DNA of 64,000 nucleotides, from positions 62,001 through 126,000 of the forward strand of contig NZ_JBHMFC010000081.1 of NCBI RefSeq assembly GCF_042427585.1, written 5' to 3'. The position numbers were made by a program, and so were the translations under genes. How positions within the stretch are numbered: position 1 is the stretch's first letter; the number at the start of each line of letters is the position of its first letter. Below are positions 18,441 to 27,474 of this stretch, one piece after another. The notes below the pieces were generated by a model that was not told the origin of the DNA, searched no databases, and saw only the letters and a list, made by a program, of their open reading frames with translations. Source of the stretch: Pseudalgibacter ostreae. Its GTDB lineage: Bacteria; Bacteroidota; Bacteroidia; Flavobacteriales; Flavobacteriaceae.

Positions 18441-20185
18441 GAGTCTGTATTTAAATGGTTTTCTGCTCTATAAAGCGGAAAGAAATCGGACGCTATTGGA
18501 CTGTTTTTTTTCGAAACCAATTCATTATAAACCGCCTCGTTCACGATAAGTTTCCATAAATAAAAGGGCTTAAAGTCTTTAGAAAAGGAGGCTTTAAAAT
18601 CAAATAAAGAATCATCATCCTTACCGCCTAAGCCGCCGCCTAAATTAAAGAACTTATAGCCTTCTTGCGTAGCGATAATACGCATTTCGTCAATTAATAG
18701 CTTTGTGGGCATCACATGTAAAAACGCTTCTTTAGTACCCGATAGATGGTATTGTACAATAGTATGGGTCATGATAAACATACTCCCTGCAATAATGGTC
18801 CCAGATTCATTATCAATAGCCAACAGCACTTCCGTTCTAAAATCCTTGCTTTTAAGAATATCCTCAAAATAAGCACTACTAAAATAATAGTCTTTTTTAG
18901 CCTGTACCCGATCCATATTTTCGTAATAGATGTCGATATAAGCCTGAATTTCGGCAGGCGTTTCCGCTTTTCTAATAGTACATAGTCTTCTGGCCTTATT
19001 TACATGGGTTTTAAGCCTGCTGGCATACAGGGCGCGCTGTTTTTCCAGCTTTAAATCTAAATCAATATTCACCACCTGACCTTGTAGACTTACGTCTCCA
19101 AAGTTTTTAAGCACGAGGTGTTGATGCGCCATAAAAGGATTGAGTCTAGAAAATACAGAGATAATGTTATTTTCTATAAAATAATTTTTAAGGCTTTTAA
19201 TAAAATTCGAATTATTAAAGTCTGCCTCTATTTTTTTGGTAATGGGCCCCGGATAACCATACACCGAAGTGGCATCTTTATAAACCGTTCCAGGAATATC
19301 CCTAAGCAATAAAGGGATGGCGATTAATGCCCCTACTTTTTTATAAACCACCAACACAGGGGTTTCATCTGGTTTTTTAGAAAGCATGTGGTAGTCGTAG
19401 GTGTGATAAAAATCGTAGCTTCCAATGCCTTGAATAAGCTTATCCCAGGGTGCTTTTTTATCAATAACCTCAATTTGGGGGTACGACTCAATTTTTTCTT
19501 TAGCATATTTATCTGCATTGTACAGATATTTTTCCCCTTTGGCTATTTCTTTAATCACCTTACCGGGGATGCCGTACACCATTTTATAATCGCCTACTTT
19601 TCTGTTTACCAAAGCGCCAGCCCCAATAATCGAGTGGATGCCAATACTTATATCCTGAATAACATTAGCACTTAAGCAGATAGCACTAAAAGCACCTATT
19701 TTAACATTACCGCCTACAGTAGCATTAGGCGCTAAACTTGCAAATTTGCCTAAATTACAATCATGTTCTAGCAGAGCGCCTGTGTTTATAATACAGAAGT
19801 CTTCTATTTTAGCATCGCTATTCACGATTGCTCCAGCCATAATTACTGTACCTTTTCCTATTTTAACCCCTTTCCCAATGATGGATTTAGGATGAATGGC
19901 CGATATAAATTCAAATTCGGGTACAATTTTTATTATTTTTTTATAAATATTTTTACGCGTCCAGTTATCACCAATGGCAATAATACCAGCATAAAAATCA
20001 TAAGTTTGGCTTAAGGCAGGGATGTCTTTTTCGTTCCCTAATATTTCATATTGAAAAATAAAACTGCCTTTAGGCTTAAAAGAATCTATAAGTCCAACAA
20101 TAGTATAGTCTTCTAATTGCTCTATAATATCAATAATAACCTTAGCATGACCAGATGCTCCTATTATAATAATGTTTTTAGACAT
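18437..20185 (-). CDS. Fusion: PglD/NeuD-type sugar acetyltransferase + FemAB-like aminoacyl/acyltransferase
   Basis: A 582-residue fusion. Residues about 1-215 form a NeuD/PglD-type enzyme: nucleotide-sugar binding IIIIGASGHAKVIIDIIEQL, IGDNWTRK, then hexapeptide repeats (IGKGVKIGKGTVIMAGAIVN, the catalytic His in LLEHDCNLG, and GNVKIGAFSAI). From about residue 235 it carries a FemAB/GNAT-like domain with SRLNPFM, AIDNESGTIIAGSMFIM, YHLSGT and FNLGGGLGGKDDD, seen in FemAB-type lipid II aminoacyltransferases. A free-standing close relative of the first half lies at 23489-24151. The fused pair suggests consecutive N-acetylation and acyl/aminoacyl transfer on the same sugar (inference). It begins five bases after the sugar transferase gene. 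Confidence 0.8.
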   Translation of the reverse strand: MSKNIIIIGASGHAKVIIDIIEQLEDYTIVGLIDSFKPKGSFIFQYEILGNEKDIPALSQTYDFYAGIIAIGDNWTRKNIYKKIIKIVPEFEFISAIHPKSIIGKGVKIGKGTVIMAGAIVNSDAKIEDFCIINTGALLEHDCNLGKFASLAPNATVGGNVKIGAFSAICLSANVIQDISIGIHSIIGAGALVNRKVGDYKMVYGIPGKVIKEIAKGEKYLYNADKYAKEKIESYPQIEVIDKKAPWDKLIQGIGSYDFYHTYDYHMLSKKPDETPVLVVYKKVGALIAIPLLLRDIPGTVYKDATSVYGYPGPITKKIEADFNNSNFIKSLKNYFIENNIISVFSRLNPFMAHQHLVLKNFGDVSLQGQVVNIDLDLKLEKQRALYASRLKTHVNKARRLCTIRKAETPAEIQAYIDIYYENMDRVQAKKDYYFSSAYFEDILKSKDFRTEVLLAIDNESGTIIAGSMFIMTHTIVQYHLSGTKEAFLHVMPTKLLIDEMRIIATQEGYKFFNLGGGLGGKDDDSLFDFKASFSKDFKPFYLWKLIVNEAVYNELVSKKNSPIASDFFPLYRAENHLNTDS

Positions 20186-20189
20186 AGCG

Positions 20190-20804
20190 CTATATTGTTG
20201 TTTTACTGCCTGTAAAAACCGGCATGTTTAAATTATCAGCACTATTAACGCCATCCTTAATAATCACTTTTTTAATGGTTAGCAGGATGATTTTAAGGTC
20301 TAGCATAAAGGAGAGGTTGTTTACATACCAAGTATCTAAAGCAAACTTTTGTTCCCAAGAAATGGTATTTCTACCGTTTACCTGAGCCCAGCCCGTTATA
20401 CCGGGTTTTACCAAGTGTCTTTTTTTCTGTTCGGTATTGTATAGCGGTAGATATTCTACCAAGAGCGGTCTTGGGCCAACAAGGCTCATATCGCCTTTAA
20501 TTACATTGATAAGCTGCGGAATTTCATCTAAGGAATATTTTCTAATAAACGCTCCTACCTTTGTAATACGGTCCTCATAAGGCAATAAGTTACCTTGAGC
20601 ATCTTTTTTATCGTTCATAGATTTGAATTTAATGATAGAAAAGATACCCTCATTTTTCCCAGGTCTCGCCTGAAAAAAGAAGGGTTTGCCATTATTGCTA
20701 AAAAACAAAAAAACAGTAACAAATAGAAAGATGGGAAACAGCACAATAAAGCCCAATACGGCCAAGACAAAGTCCAGTGCTCTTTTTATAATTATACGGT
20801 ACAT
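20190..20804 (-). CDS. Initiating sugar-phosphate transferase (PglC-like)
   Basis: A 204-residue protein, the short PglC/WbpL-type length without the extra membrane domain of WcaJ. The N-terminal hydrophobic re-entrant helix (about residues 10-35) is followed by FKSMNDKKDAQGN, the catalytic Asp-Glu pair in KYSLDEIPQLINVI, GDMSLVGPRPLL and GITGWAQVNGRN. It transfers a phospho-sugar from a UDP-sugar to undecaprenyl phosphate at the cytoplasmic face. With PglF, PglE and PglD relatives encoded in the window, the expected donor is UDP-N,N'-diacetylbacillosamine or a similar diacetamido sugar (inference). It leads the fusion/paralog operon. The 238 bp upstream (20805-21042) hold no gene. Confidence 0.92.
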   Translation of the reverse strand: MYRIIIKRALDFVLAVLGFIVLFPIFLFVTVFLFFSNNGKPFFFQARPGKNEGIFSIIKFKSMNDKKDAQGNLLPYEDRITKVGAFIRKYSLDEIPQLINVIKGDMSLVGPRPLLVEYLPLYNTEQKKRHLVKPGITGWAQVNGRNTISWEQKFALDTWYVNNLSFMLDLKIILLTIKKVIIKDGVNSADNLNMPVFTGSKTTI

Positions 20805-21042
20805 AAATTTTAATTTACGGTAAAATTAATCAATAAAACGAGTATTAAAACTTTTAATAGACTAATGGCTGTTTTGTTTGATAAATGGAGAAGCGCTACG
20901 GTATAAGGCGCAGTTTTATTTAAAAAAAAAGTAAGTACAGCTAACTCCAATGCCTTGCGAATGCAGAAGAATGCTTTGCTTACATGACAAAAAAATCTAT
21001 AAAGCAGGGGTAAACCAGAGCCTATATCCTATAATATACTTT

Positions 21043-22326
21043 TTAAGGAGTCATGTCGTTTACCATCACGCGTCTTTTGCCCGAAGCCAATAAAGGGATC
21101 TCATTTACATAGTCCATTTCAATATGTGCATCGTGACCTAAATGCGACTTAAAATCGGCAATAAATTTAGCTTCCTTCTTAAATTCACCATCTATATTTA
21201 TTTTAAAAACATAATGATTAGCCTTTTTTTGGATTAATTGGCATTGATTGAGTTCGTGGTAGTTGTTAATTAACAGGAGGATGTTATTGGAAATAATCTC
21301 GCCTTTGGTGTTGGTTATGGCATCTATTTTTCGGCCTTCCACTTCTGTTAAAACGAAATGGCCATCTATATGGGCTATAGTTCCAATATCGCCCGTGTCA
21401 TAACGGATCATCGGCATACAATAATTAAATAAATCGGTTATCACGATGCGTCCTTTGGTGCCTTCTGGAACTGGTAGATCTGCATTTAATTCTAGAATTT
21501 CAACATGATAACTAGCGGTATTGATTATAAAATAAGAGGTTCCTGGGAATTGTTGTGCAATAATGCCATTTTCTACATTAGAGTATCGGGATACCGTATC
21601 TACATTAAAATATGTTTTTAGCGCGTTTTTCGTATAAGGGCTTAGGTGCTCTGAAATAGCAATAGCAGATTGGAGATTACAAGCCATCGGTTGGGCATTT
21701 GTTTTATCCAAAAATTTGCACAGCTGCTCGAAGGTTGAAGCATAGCCAATAAAGCTTTTAGGAGTTTTATCACTTTTTAGTTGTTCAACAAGCTTCGCTA
21801 AATACGTATCATTTAAATCGAAAACCTCTATAGGTTTAATGTTTTGTACCCATTTTGTAAGCATTCCTTTTTTTTCAAAAGCATGCCACATTCTAAAGTA
21901 AAATAGCTTATTTCCTATGGTGTAGCCTGCTTTTCCAGAAAAATATAAATTATCGGCTGCATTTCGTAGTGTTTTGTCTTTGTTTTGAAAAGATTTAAAT
22001 GGGACACCCGTAGAGCCGCTAGTGCTTTTTTTAACTTTTTTTTTATTTATATACGATAAGGATTGAAATTCATCAAAGTTGTCTTTGATGATGTTTTTAT
22101 TTATAACAGGAAAGCCCTCTAGGCGACAAACATGCTTATAAGCTGCATAAAAGGGCACGCTTGCTTTCGCATGATTTAAAATATGGGCAATATAGTTGCT
22201 CGTTTTATTTATATCGCCATGTTCGATAATGTGTTTGACATCGTTGTAATGCTTGTTTTTTTTACGTCCTGTAATAGCGTCGAAAACATTAAAAAGATAA
22301 TATCTCGGGTTATTAAATGATAACAT
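21043..22326 (-). CDS. CapK/phenylacetate-CoA-ligase-like adenylation protein
   Basis: A 427-residue ANL-superfamily protein. Motifs: KKSTSGSTGVPFKSF (about residue 105), RYSNVENGIIAQQ, MIRYDTGDIGTI and TEVEGRKIDAIT. The length and lack of a full C-terminal domain match the CapK/PaaK-like proteins found in capsule loci, where a carboxylic acid is thought to be activated for transfer to the glycan. It begins 12 bases after the sugar-transfer ATP-grasp gene and probably shares a transcript with it. The substrate is unknown. Confidence 0.8.
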   Translation of the reverse strand: MLSFNNPRYYLFNVFDAITGRKKNKHYNDVKHIIEHGDINKTSNYIAHILNHAKASVPFYAAYKHVCRLEGFPVINKNIIKDNFDEFQSLSYINKKKVKKSTSGSTGVPFKSFQNKDKTLRNAADNLYFSGKAGYTIGNKLFYFRMWHAFEKKGMLTKWVQNIKPIEVFDLNDTYLAKLVEQLKSDKTPKSFIGYASTFEQLCKFLDKTNAQPMACNLQSAIAISEHLSPYTKNALKTYFNVDTVSRYSNVENGIIAQQFPGTSYFIINTASYHVEILELNADLPVPEGTKGRIVITDLFNYCMPMIRYDTGDIGTIAHIDGHFVLTEVEGRKIDAITNTKGEIISNNILLLINNYHELNQCQLIQKKANHYVFKINIDGEFKKEAKFIADFKSHLGHDAHIEMDYVNEIPLLASGKRRVMVNDMTP

Positions 22327-22338
22327 GATTGAAAATGC

Positions 22339-23382
22339 TTAGGGGTTTATTTCTTTTAAAATATCCTTTATTAATGGGTGCTTACAATAGCCTCCATAAG
22401 CGATGTCTGCCATGCTTAAGCAAGGGTTTGTATTGCCTTCAACAATAATAGGCCCAAAATTGCCTATAGCAATATCCCATCCAATAATGCGAGTAGGGGT
22501 TTTTAGGGATGCTAATTTAGCGAGTTCTAAAGTCTCATGTAGAAATGGAATTTTAAAACCATTTAATATTATTTTTGAGTCGGGGTGGCAGCCATGAACG
22601 CCTCCGCCTTTATCGAGGTCTTGAAATCCCGAACCCACAAGGGAACCTGCTTCCATATTAACAGCAACAAAAAAACCACCAGCACTTGTGTTATCGGTTA
22701 TACTAGTGCCTATTCCAAAACGCATTAATGCCGATAATACATGTGCTTTGCCTTCTGTATCCAAATAGGTGTTTACCCGAATGGTATTTACAGAGTTGCT
22801 GTGCACCACATTGATATCAGGGTGCTGATTGATTTTCTCTTGATGAATATAACTAGTCGTTAAAAGGGTGTCTCCATGTTTTAAAATCTGTTCCTTTAAT
22901 TTTGCTTTTTCAAGTACCAGACATCCTTTGCCACCAATGCCTTTTATTGGTTTTAAAAACAAGGCGTCTTGTGTGGTATCGGTAAAGACCGTAATAAAAA
23001 AAGCGGCTAATGCTTTGTGGTTGGTTATTGTATAGGTTTCGGAATTGTAAAAATATGTATGCCTAACGTTATAGCTTATCAATTTAGGTGTAGGCAGTTG
23101 GTTTTGTGCAGCATGCCAAGAAAAGCATAGTTTGTTATCTAAAATCATCGCTATTTCAGGAATGAGGATTTTAGGCGATTCGATAATGCTGTAGTACTGC
23201 TTTTTAGTTAGATAGGAGGTATGGTCCAGAACTTCTTTTCGGTATAAATATTTTCTAAAATAATCTACCGGTAAGTCTTTTTTAACATACCCAAAGTGTA
23301 TTAATTCCTTGGCTATTACAAATGGGGGCTTTTTGTTTTTATCTTTTAAAAAAACCTGAAAGTTTTTAAGTCTGGATAGCAT
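22339..23382 (-). CDS. Sugar-transfer-associated ATP-grasp protein
   Basis: The 347-residue protein matches the ATP-grasp family that occurs next to sugar transferases. It has the KPIKGIGGKGCLVLEK loop near residue 167, HSNSVNTIRVNTYLD, SAGGFFVAVNMEAGSLVG, and the metal-binding end IIGWDIAIGNFGPIIVEGNTNP, kept here in parts (GWDIAI and EGNTNP). It should form an acyl-phosphate and ligate it to an amine or sugar. The CapK-like gene lies directly downstream, so the two may jointly activate and attach an acyl group. The start is ATG at 23382, 106 bp behind the PglD-like gene. Confidence 0.82.
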   Translation of the reverse strand: MLSRLKNFQVFLKDKNKKPPFVIAKELIHFGYVKKDLPVDYFRKYLYRKEVLDHTSYLTKKQYYSIIESPKILIPEIAMILDNKLCFSWHAAQNQLPTPKLISYNVRHTYFYNSETYTITNHKALAAFFITVFTDTTQDALFLKPIKGIGGKGCLVLEKAKLKEQILKHGDTLLTTSYIHQEKINQHPDINVVHSNSVNTIRVNTYLDTEGKAHVLSALMRFGIGTSITDNTSAGGFFVAVNMEAGSLVGSGFQDLDKGGGVHGCHPDSKIILNGFKIPFLHETLELAKLASLKTPTRIIGWDIAIGNFGPIIVEGNTNPCLSMADIAYGGYCKHPLIKDILKEINP

Positions 23383-23488
23383 TTTTGTTACATTTAAGTT
23401 CTTTCATTCCTTTAGATCTATAATTCTAACCCCATATAAAAGGGATTATTTGTTTTGTACCATCACGGGACCATGGGGAGTGCGTTAT

Positions 23489-24151
23489 TCACCAAGTTTC
23501 CCCTTTGCTTATTTTCTTTATAACTTTACCTGGTACACCGTAAACCATTTTATAACCCCCTATTTTCCTGTTAATTAGAGCTCCCGCACCAATAACGCAA
23601 TGTGTTCCAATACTTATACCCTGTATAACATTAGCATTTAAAGCAATGGCACTTAAAGCACCAATTTTTACGTTACCGCCTACAGTAGCATTAGACCCTA
23701 AACTAGAATAATTGTTCATTTTACTATCATGACCTAGGGAGGCTTGGGCGTGGATGACACAAAAATCTCCTATTTTCGCATCACTGTTCACCACTGCACC
23801 TGCCATAATAACAGCGCCCCGACCTATTTTTACATTTTTATCAATGATGGATTTTGGATGAATGGCGCTTATAAAATTAAAATCCGGGAGGTGTTTTTTA
23901 ATATCTTTATAGATGTTCTTTCTCGTCCAGTTATCACCAATGGCAATAACCCCCGTAAAAACGTTATAGGTTTTGCTTAAATAGGGAATGTCTTTATCTT
24001 GTCCTAAAATTTCATAACCGAAAACCCTTGTGCCTTTACATTTAAAGGAATCAATAAGTCCGATTATACTATAGTTTCCTAAGGTCTCAATAATTTCAAT
24101 AATAACTTTGGCATGGCCAGAAGCTCCTATTATAATAAGATTTCTTTGCAT
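23489..24151 (-). CDS. PglD/NeuD-type sugar O/N-acetyltransferase
   Basis: A 220-residue left-handed beta-helix acetyltransferase. An N-terminal PglD-like Rossmann part (LIIIGASGHAKVIIEIIETL) is followed by IGDNWTRKNIYK and hexapeptide repeats (IGRGAVIMAGAVVN, ASLGHDSKMNNYSS with the catalytic His, GNVKIGALSAI, GISIGTHCVIGAGALINR). It is clearly the paralog of the first 215 residues of the fusion at 18437-20185. PglD acetylates the C4 amino group of UDP-4-amino sugars made by PglF and PglE; homologues of both are encoded at 45906-48991. Confidence 0.88.
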   Translation of the reverse strand: MQRNLIIIGASGHAKVIIEIIETLGNYSIIGLIDSFKCKGTRVFGYEILGQDKDIPYLSKTYNVFTGVIAIGDNWTRKNIYKDIKKHLPDFNFISAIHPKSIIDKNVKIGRGAVIMAGAVVNSDAKIGDFCVIHAQASLGHDSKMNNYSSLGSNATVGGNVKIGALSAIALNANVIQGISIGTHCVIGAGALINRKIGGYKMVYGVPGKVIKKISKGETW

Positions 24152-24666
24152 GAATTCACATAGTTTAATTTAAAAAAAACAATTTTCCCATGGTGTTCGG
24201 AGCATACAAAAATGGGGTTGGTTTATATAATCATGCTATTAATATTTAAAAAACAGTAAAAATAAGAAATTTCTTTCTATAGACTAGCTTAAAATAATAT
24301 AAAGACATCCAATGAAGATGTTGCGCATCTTAAATACATACCTAAAAACGTAAAAATCTTTCGATAATCAGGTGAGCCTAATGCTTTTTTGATTGTTTGT
24401 GAGAAAATAAATTAAAATTATGACTTGTGGAATAATTATAGACGAACTGTTAGTTAAGTTTGATAAAGGGATAGGGCTGTATGGTCTTTTATGCTTTTCT
24501 TCTCTAGCTTAAAACAGCTATTAGGCGATGCCTATCCATGTCAATCCTATAAGGATTCTTTACTTCGCAAGCTCCGTTCTGAATGACAAGAAAAAGGTGT
24601 CAACGCAGTTGAAAAACTAAAGCCGTATATTTCTAATAAATTGTTACGCTAGAAAAACACGGGGAT
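24152..24666. other. Intergenic region with a repeat relic
   Basis: No coding region recognised. The only structured item is a half copy of the hairpin repeat that forms the array at 44217-45350 (listed separately). The remainder is AT-rich. Confidence 0.4.
24552..24590 (-). repeat. Solitary half-unit of the 44-kb hairpin repeat
   Basis: Read on the minus strand the segment begins TTGTCATTCAGAACGGAGC and continues with CGAAG and AATCCTTA, which aligns with the left arm of the array units (TGTCATTCAGAGC, GGAGCGAAG, AATCTTA). The right arm is absent. Confidence 0.6.
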
Positions 24667-25695
24667 TTAAGATTGTTTCTCTACACCTATAATATAACGA
24701 CTCATGGGCAAAAGCACAATTAATCTGCAAATAATCAAGCATATTAAAAGTGATAATAATGAAATTAACGGTGTTTCTAATAAAGGATGTGATAATCGGT
24801 TTGACTCAAACAAAACCCAAACAAAATCTCTAATAACTAAAATATGCATTAAATATATGCCAAAAGAATACTTTGCAATTATATTCATAGCTCTTTCAAT
24901 AGGGTCTGGTAAAGTGAAATTTTGAAAAAATAGAAAAATGGAAGTAACAAATAAAGCACTAGTTATCGATAAATTATGAGATGCAATTTCTAAAAATTTT
25001 CTATCAACAAAATATGCATATAATAATGGAGTCGCTCCTAAAACAATTAATGCGCTTATAATACAAATACCTTTAAGTTTTCTTTTAAAGATAATGGGGT
25101 ATTGTCTTAAATAAACACCAAGAAATAAATAGCCAATAAACCCTCCCAGATAAACAGTTATAAAATTATAATGTCCATTAATTTCATAAATATTAGAATG
25201 GAATATAAGATTAAGATATGGAATTAGCAGTGTTAAAAACCATATCGCTAAAATTACTTGTAATGTTTTCTTGTTGCTTTCTTTAAGCCAAGGAGAGACG
25301 ATAGGAATAATTAAATATAGGCCACAAATAGCATACACAAACCAATAAACCCCTGTAACAGGTAAAATAGGAAATAACAATAATTTATTAATAGACTCAC
25401 TAACAGTTAGTTCATTTTGAAAAAACTTAATAATAACAAATATAAATGACCAGAAGAAAAATGGGGGTATGAGCTTGCTAAATCTTTTTTTGTAAAATGC
25501 CAATAATTCTAAACGTGTTGGCGCTAATAAACTGGATGACATGGTAACAAAAAGCTCAGAACTTGGCGAACCCATTATTGAAAAAAGCACCATAAAAGGA
25601 CCAAAAGAAAGGTCTACGGCAGGCATAGCTGAATGGGTTAGTATAACTAAATAGCAAGCAAACGCTCTTAGATTATTAAAATATTGAATTTGCAT
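24667..25695 (-). CDS. Integral membrane acyltransferase (acyltransferase 3 family)
   Basis: A 342-residue protein with about ten hydrophobic segments. The N-terminal signature YFNNLRAFACYLVILTHSAM contains the RxxA...H pattern of acyltransferase-3 proteins (OafA/NodX/WecH type), which O-acetylate surface sugars using acetyl-CoA. The third-helix region KRFSKLIPPFFFWS is also typical. It is a stand-alone gene between the PglD-like and GT4 genes, with about 120 bp on the upstream side. Likely acts on the exopolysaccharide or O-unit at the inner membrane. Confidence 0.85.
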   Translation of the reverse strand: MQIQYFNNLRAFACYLVILTHSAMPAVDLSFGPFMVLFSIMGSPSSELFVTMSSSLLAPTRLELLAFYKKRFSKLIPPFFFWSFIFVIIKFFQNELTVSESINKLLLFPILPVTGVYWFVYAICGLYLIIPIVSPWLKESNKKTLQVILAIWFLTLLIPYLNLIFHSNIYEINGHYNFITVYLGGFIGYLFLGVYLRQYPIIFKRKLKGICIISALIVLGATPLLYAYFVDRKFLEIASHNLSITSALFVTSIFLFFQNFTLPDPIERAMNIIAKYSFGIYLMHILVIRDFVWVLFESNRLSHPLLETPLISLLSLLICLIICRLIVLLPMSRYIIGVEKQS

Positions 25696-25818
25696 ATGAA
25701 AATTATTGACACTTTTTAGTTGGTTTCAATATGATGTTTTTAGATATGTAATTCTTAAAAAAACTACTATTAATCAATTACTAGGTGTTTTTAATATAAA
25801 AACAAGAGTTTCAAGAAA

Positions 25819-26970
25819 CTAATCAAGACTCTTATACTCCTCCAAAATAGCTTCCCAAACCAATCGCCTTTCGTAATGCGATACAATATGGGCTCGGGAT
25901 TGTTCCCCCATAGCTTTTGCTTCGGCTGGATGTGAACACATATAGATCATCGCCTTTAAAAGCGCTTCTACATCTTTTGTGGGTATAATCAGGCCACTAT
26001 GCTTGTTTTTAATAATTTCATTACAGCCATTTATATCGGTAACAATACTAGGCAATTCCATAGCGCCCGCTTGCATTACTACATTAGGGAAACCTTCTCT
26101 ATAGCTAGGGAAGGTGAGCGCATGCGATATTGCCAAGTAAGGTCTTACATCTGCAACCCATCCCGTACTCATAATATTTGTATTAGAGGCTATGGCGGCC
26201 ATTGTTTCTGGAAGCAGTGGGTCTAAATCATCTTCATAGCCTCCAATAAGTAAAAGCTTTATAGCGCTATGTGTTTGGTTTAAAAGATTAAAAGCGTTTA
26301 CCAATTCATTGATGCCTTTATCTTTTACTAAGCGCCCCACAAAAACAAATACAAAATCATCTGCGTTTATATGCCACGTTTTTTTTAAAGCAAGCTTTGT
26401 TGCCGCAGCTACTTGTTCAGGGTTAAAATGGAGGGTGTCTATACCGTTTGAACTGCCGTTTGCCAAAACTTTTAGTTTCGTTTTTACTGTAAATTTTTGT
26501 TCTAAAATAATATCATAGAGCCCATGCGAATTGGGGTATATTTTAGTTGCACAACGGTAGGTGTTTTTTTCTACTAAATTTAAAATATGTCTTTTTGCTC
26601 CAACAGCCTCGAGTAGAGGTAAACCGGCAATGGTATGCAGCCGGTGTGGCACACCGGCCAACTTAGCCGCCAACATGCCTAACGTTCCGGCTTTTGGTGT
26701 GTGCGTATGTACGATAAATGGCTTTTCTTTCTTAAAAATTTTGTATAGTTGGTAAACGCCTATTATATCCTTTAAAGGAGTGATTTTTCTGGTCATATGA
26801 ACCGGGTAGGCTTTTATCTGCTCCTTTTTGGCTAAGTGCTCTAAAAAATCTCCAGAAGGGGACGACACGCCCACAACCTCGAAATGTTTGGACATAAACT
26901 TTAATTGTCCTTGTAGTAAATCGCGTAGCGATCCTGGCACTGTAGTAATACGGATTAATTTTTGCTTCAT
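25819..26970 (-). CDS. Glycosyltransferase family 4 (PglA-like candidate)
   Basis: A 383-residue GT-B enzyme. N-terminal domain: ITTVPGSLRDLLQGQLKFM, HTHTPKAGTLGMLAAKLAGV, HTIAGLP. C-terminal domain: FVGRLVKDKGINELVNAF and FPSYREGFPNVVMQAGAM, where the second Glu of the usual EX7E is Gln. This subgroup resembles the GT4 enzymes that add the second sugar to undecaprenyl-diphospho-bacillosamine (PglA type); that assignment is inference from context. A TATATTTG box on the minus strand (27004-27011) lies 33 bases upstream. Confidence 0.88.
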   Translation of the reverse strand: MKQKLIRITTVPGSLRDLLQGQLKFMSKHFEVVGVSSPSGDFLEHLAKKEQIKAYPVHMTRKITPLKDIIGVYQLYKIFKKEKPFIVHTHTPKAGTLGMLAAKLAGVPHRLHTIAGLPLLEAVGAKRHILNLVEKNTYRCATKIYPNSHGLYDIILEQKFTVKTKLKVLANGSSNGIDTLHFNPEQVAAATKLALKKTWHINADDFVFVFVGRLVKDKGINELVNAFNLLNQTHSAIKLLLIGGYEDDLDPLLPETMAAIASNTNIMSTGWVADVRPYLAISHALTFPSYREGFPNVVMQAGAMELPSIVTDINGCNEIIKNKHSGLIIPTKDVEALLKAMIYMCSHPAEAKAMGEQSRAHIVSHYERRLVWEAILEEYKSLD

Positions 26971-27474
26971 TTTAATAAGCTAGACTTTTATAGTCTGACG
27001 GCACAAATATAAAAAAGTAATTTGTTTGTAAGCGGATTGTCTGTTTTAGTGCACGAATTTTGCGACGAACGGAATTTGATGTGTTTGTCCTATAAAAAAA
27101 CGCTAATTCCGGTATCTATAAGCAATTTAGCACCTATTCTAAGCGCTAACCTATTAACAGTAAATAATTTATATCAAATTATTAACAATACATTCACTTA
27201 TTTAATTGTAAATATTATATTTGCGTGCCTGAAAAAAAATCAATTTTTTTTAATCCAAAAAATCTAAATATTAACCTGATGCGTATATGGGGTAGAACTG
27301 GACTCAAAAACACTTCTAAACGCTAATTTTTTGCATTTTGTCGATAATTTTTAATCTCAAATGAGTATTTCGTCGAAAAAAAACGTGTTTAATCGATTTT
27401 AGTCTGTTTTAGTAATACTATTGTAAAATTATTTATTCCAGTGCCCTTTAATGATTATGAAAAAGACGATTAAA
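26971..27474. other. Divergent intergenic region between the GT4 and beta-helix genes
   Basis: The region is very AT-rich and holds no convincing gene. Two -7-like boxes are visible: TATATTTG on the minus strand at 27004-27011 (33 bases before the GT4 start) and TATATTTG on the plus strand at 27216-27223. The second would give a leader of more than 230 bases for the beta-helix gene. No -33 element was found at the usual distance for either. Confidence 0.4.

Noticed and set aside
19388..19675. Plus-strand open frame of about 95 codons
   Set aside because: It is antisense to the hexapeptide region of the PglD-FemAB gene, whose protein motifs are unmistakable.
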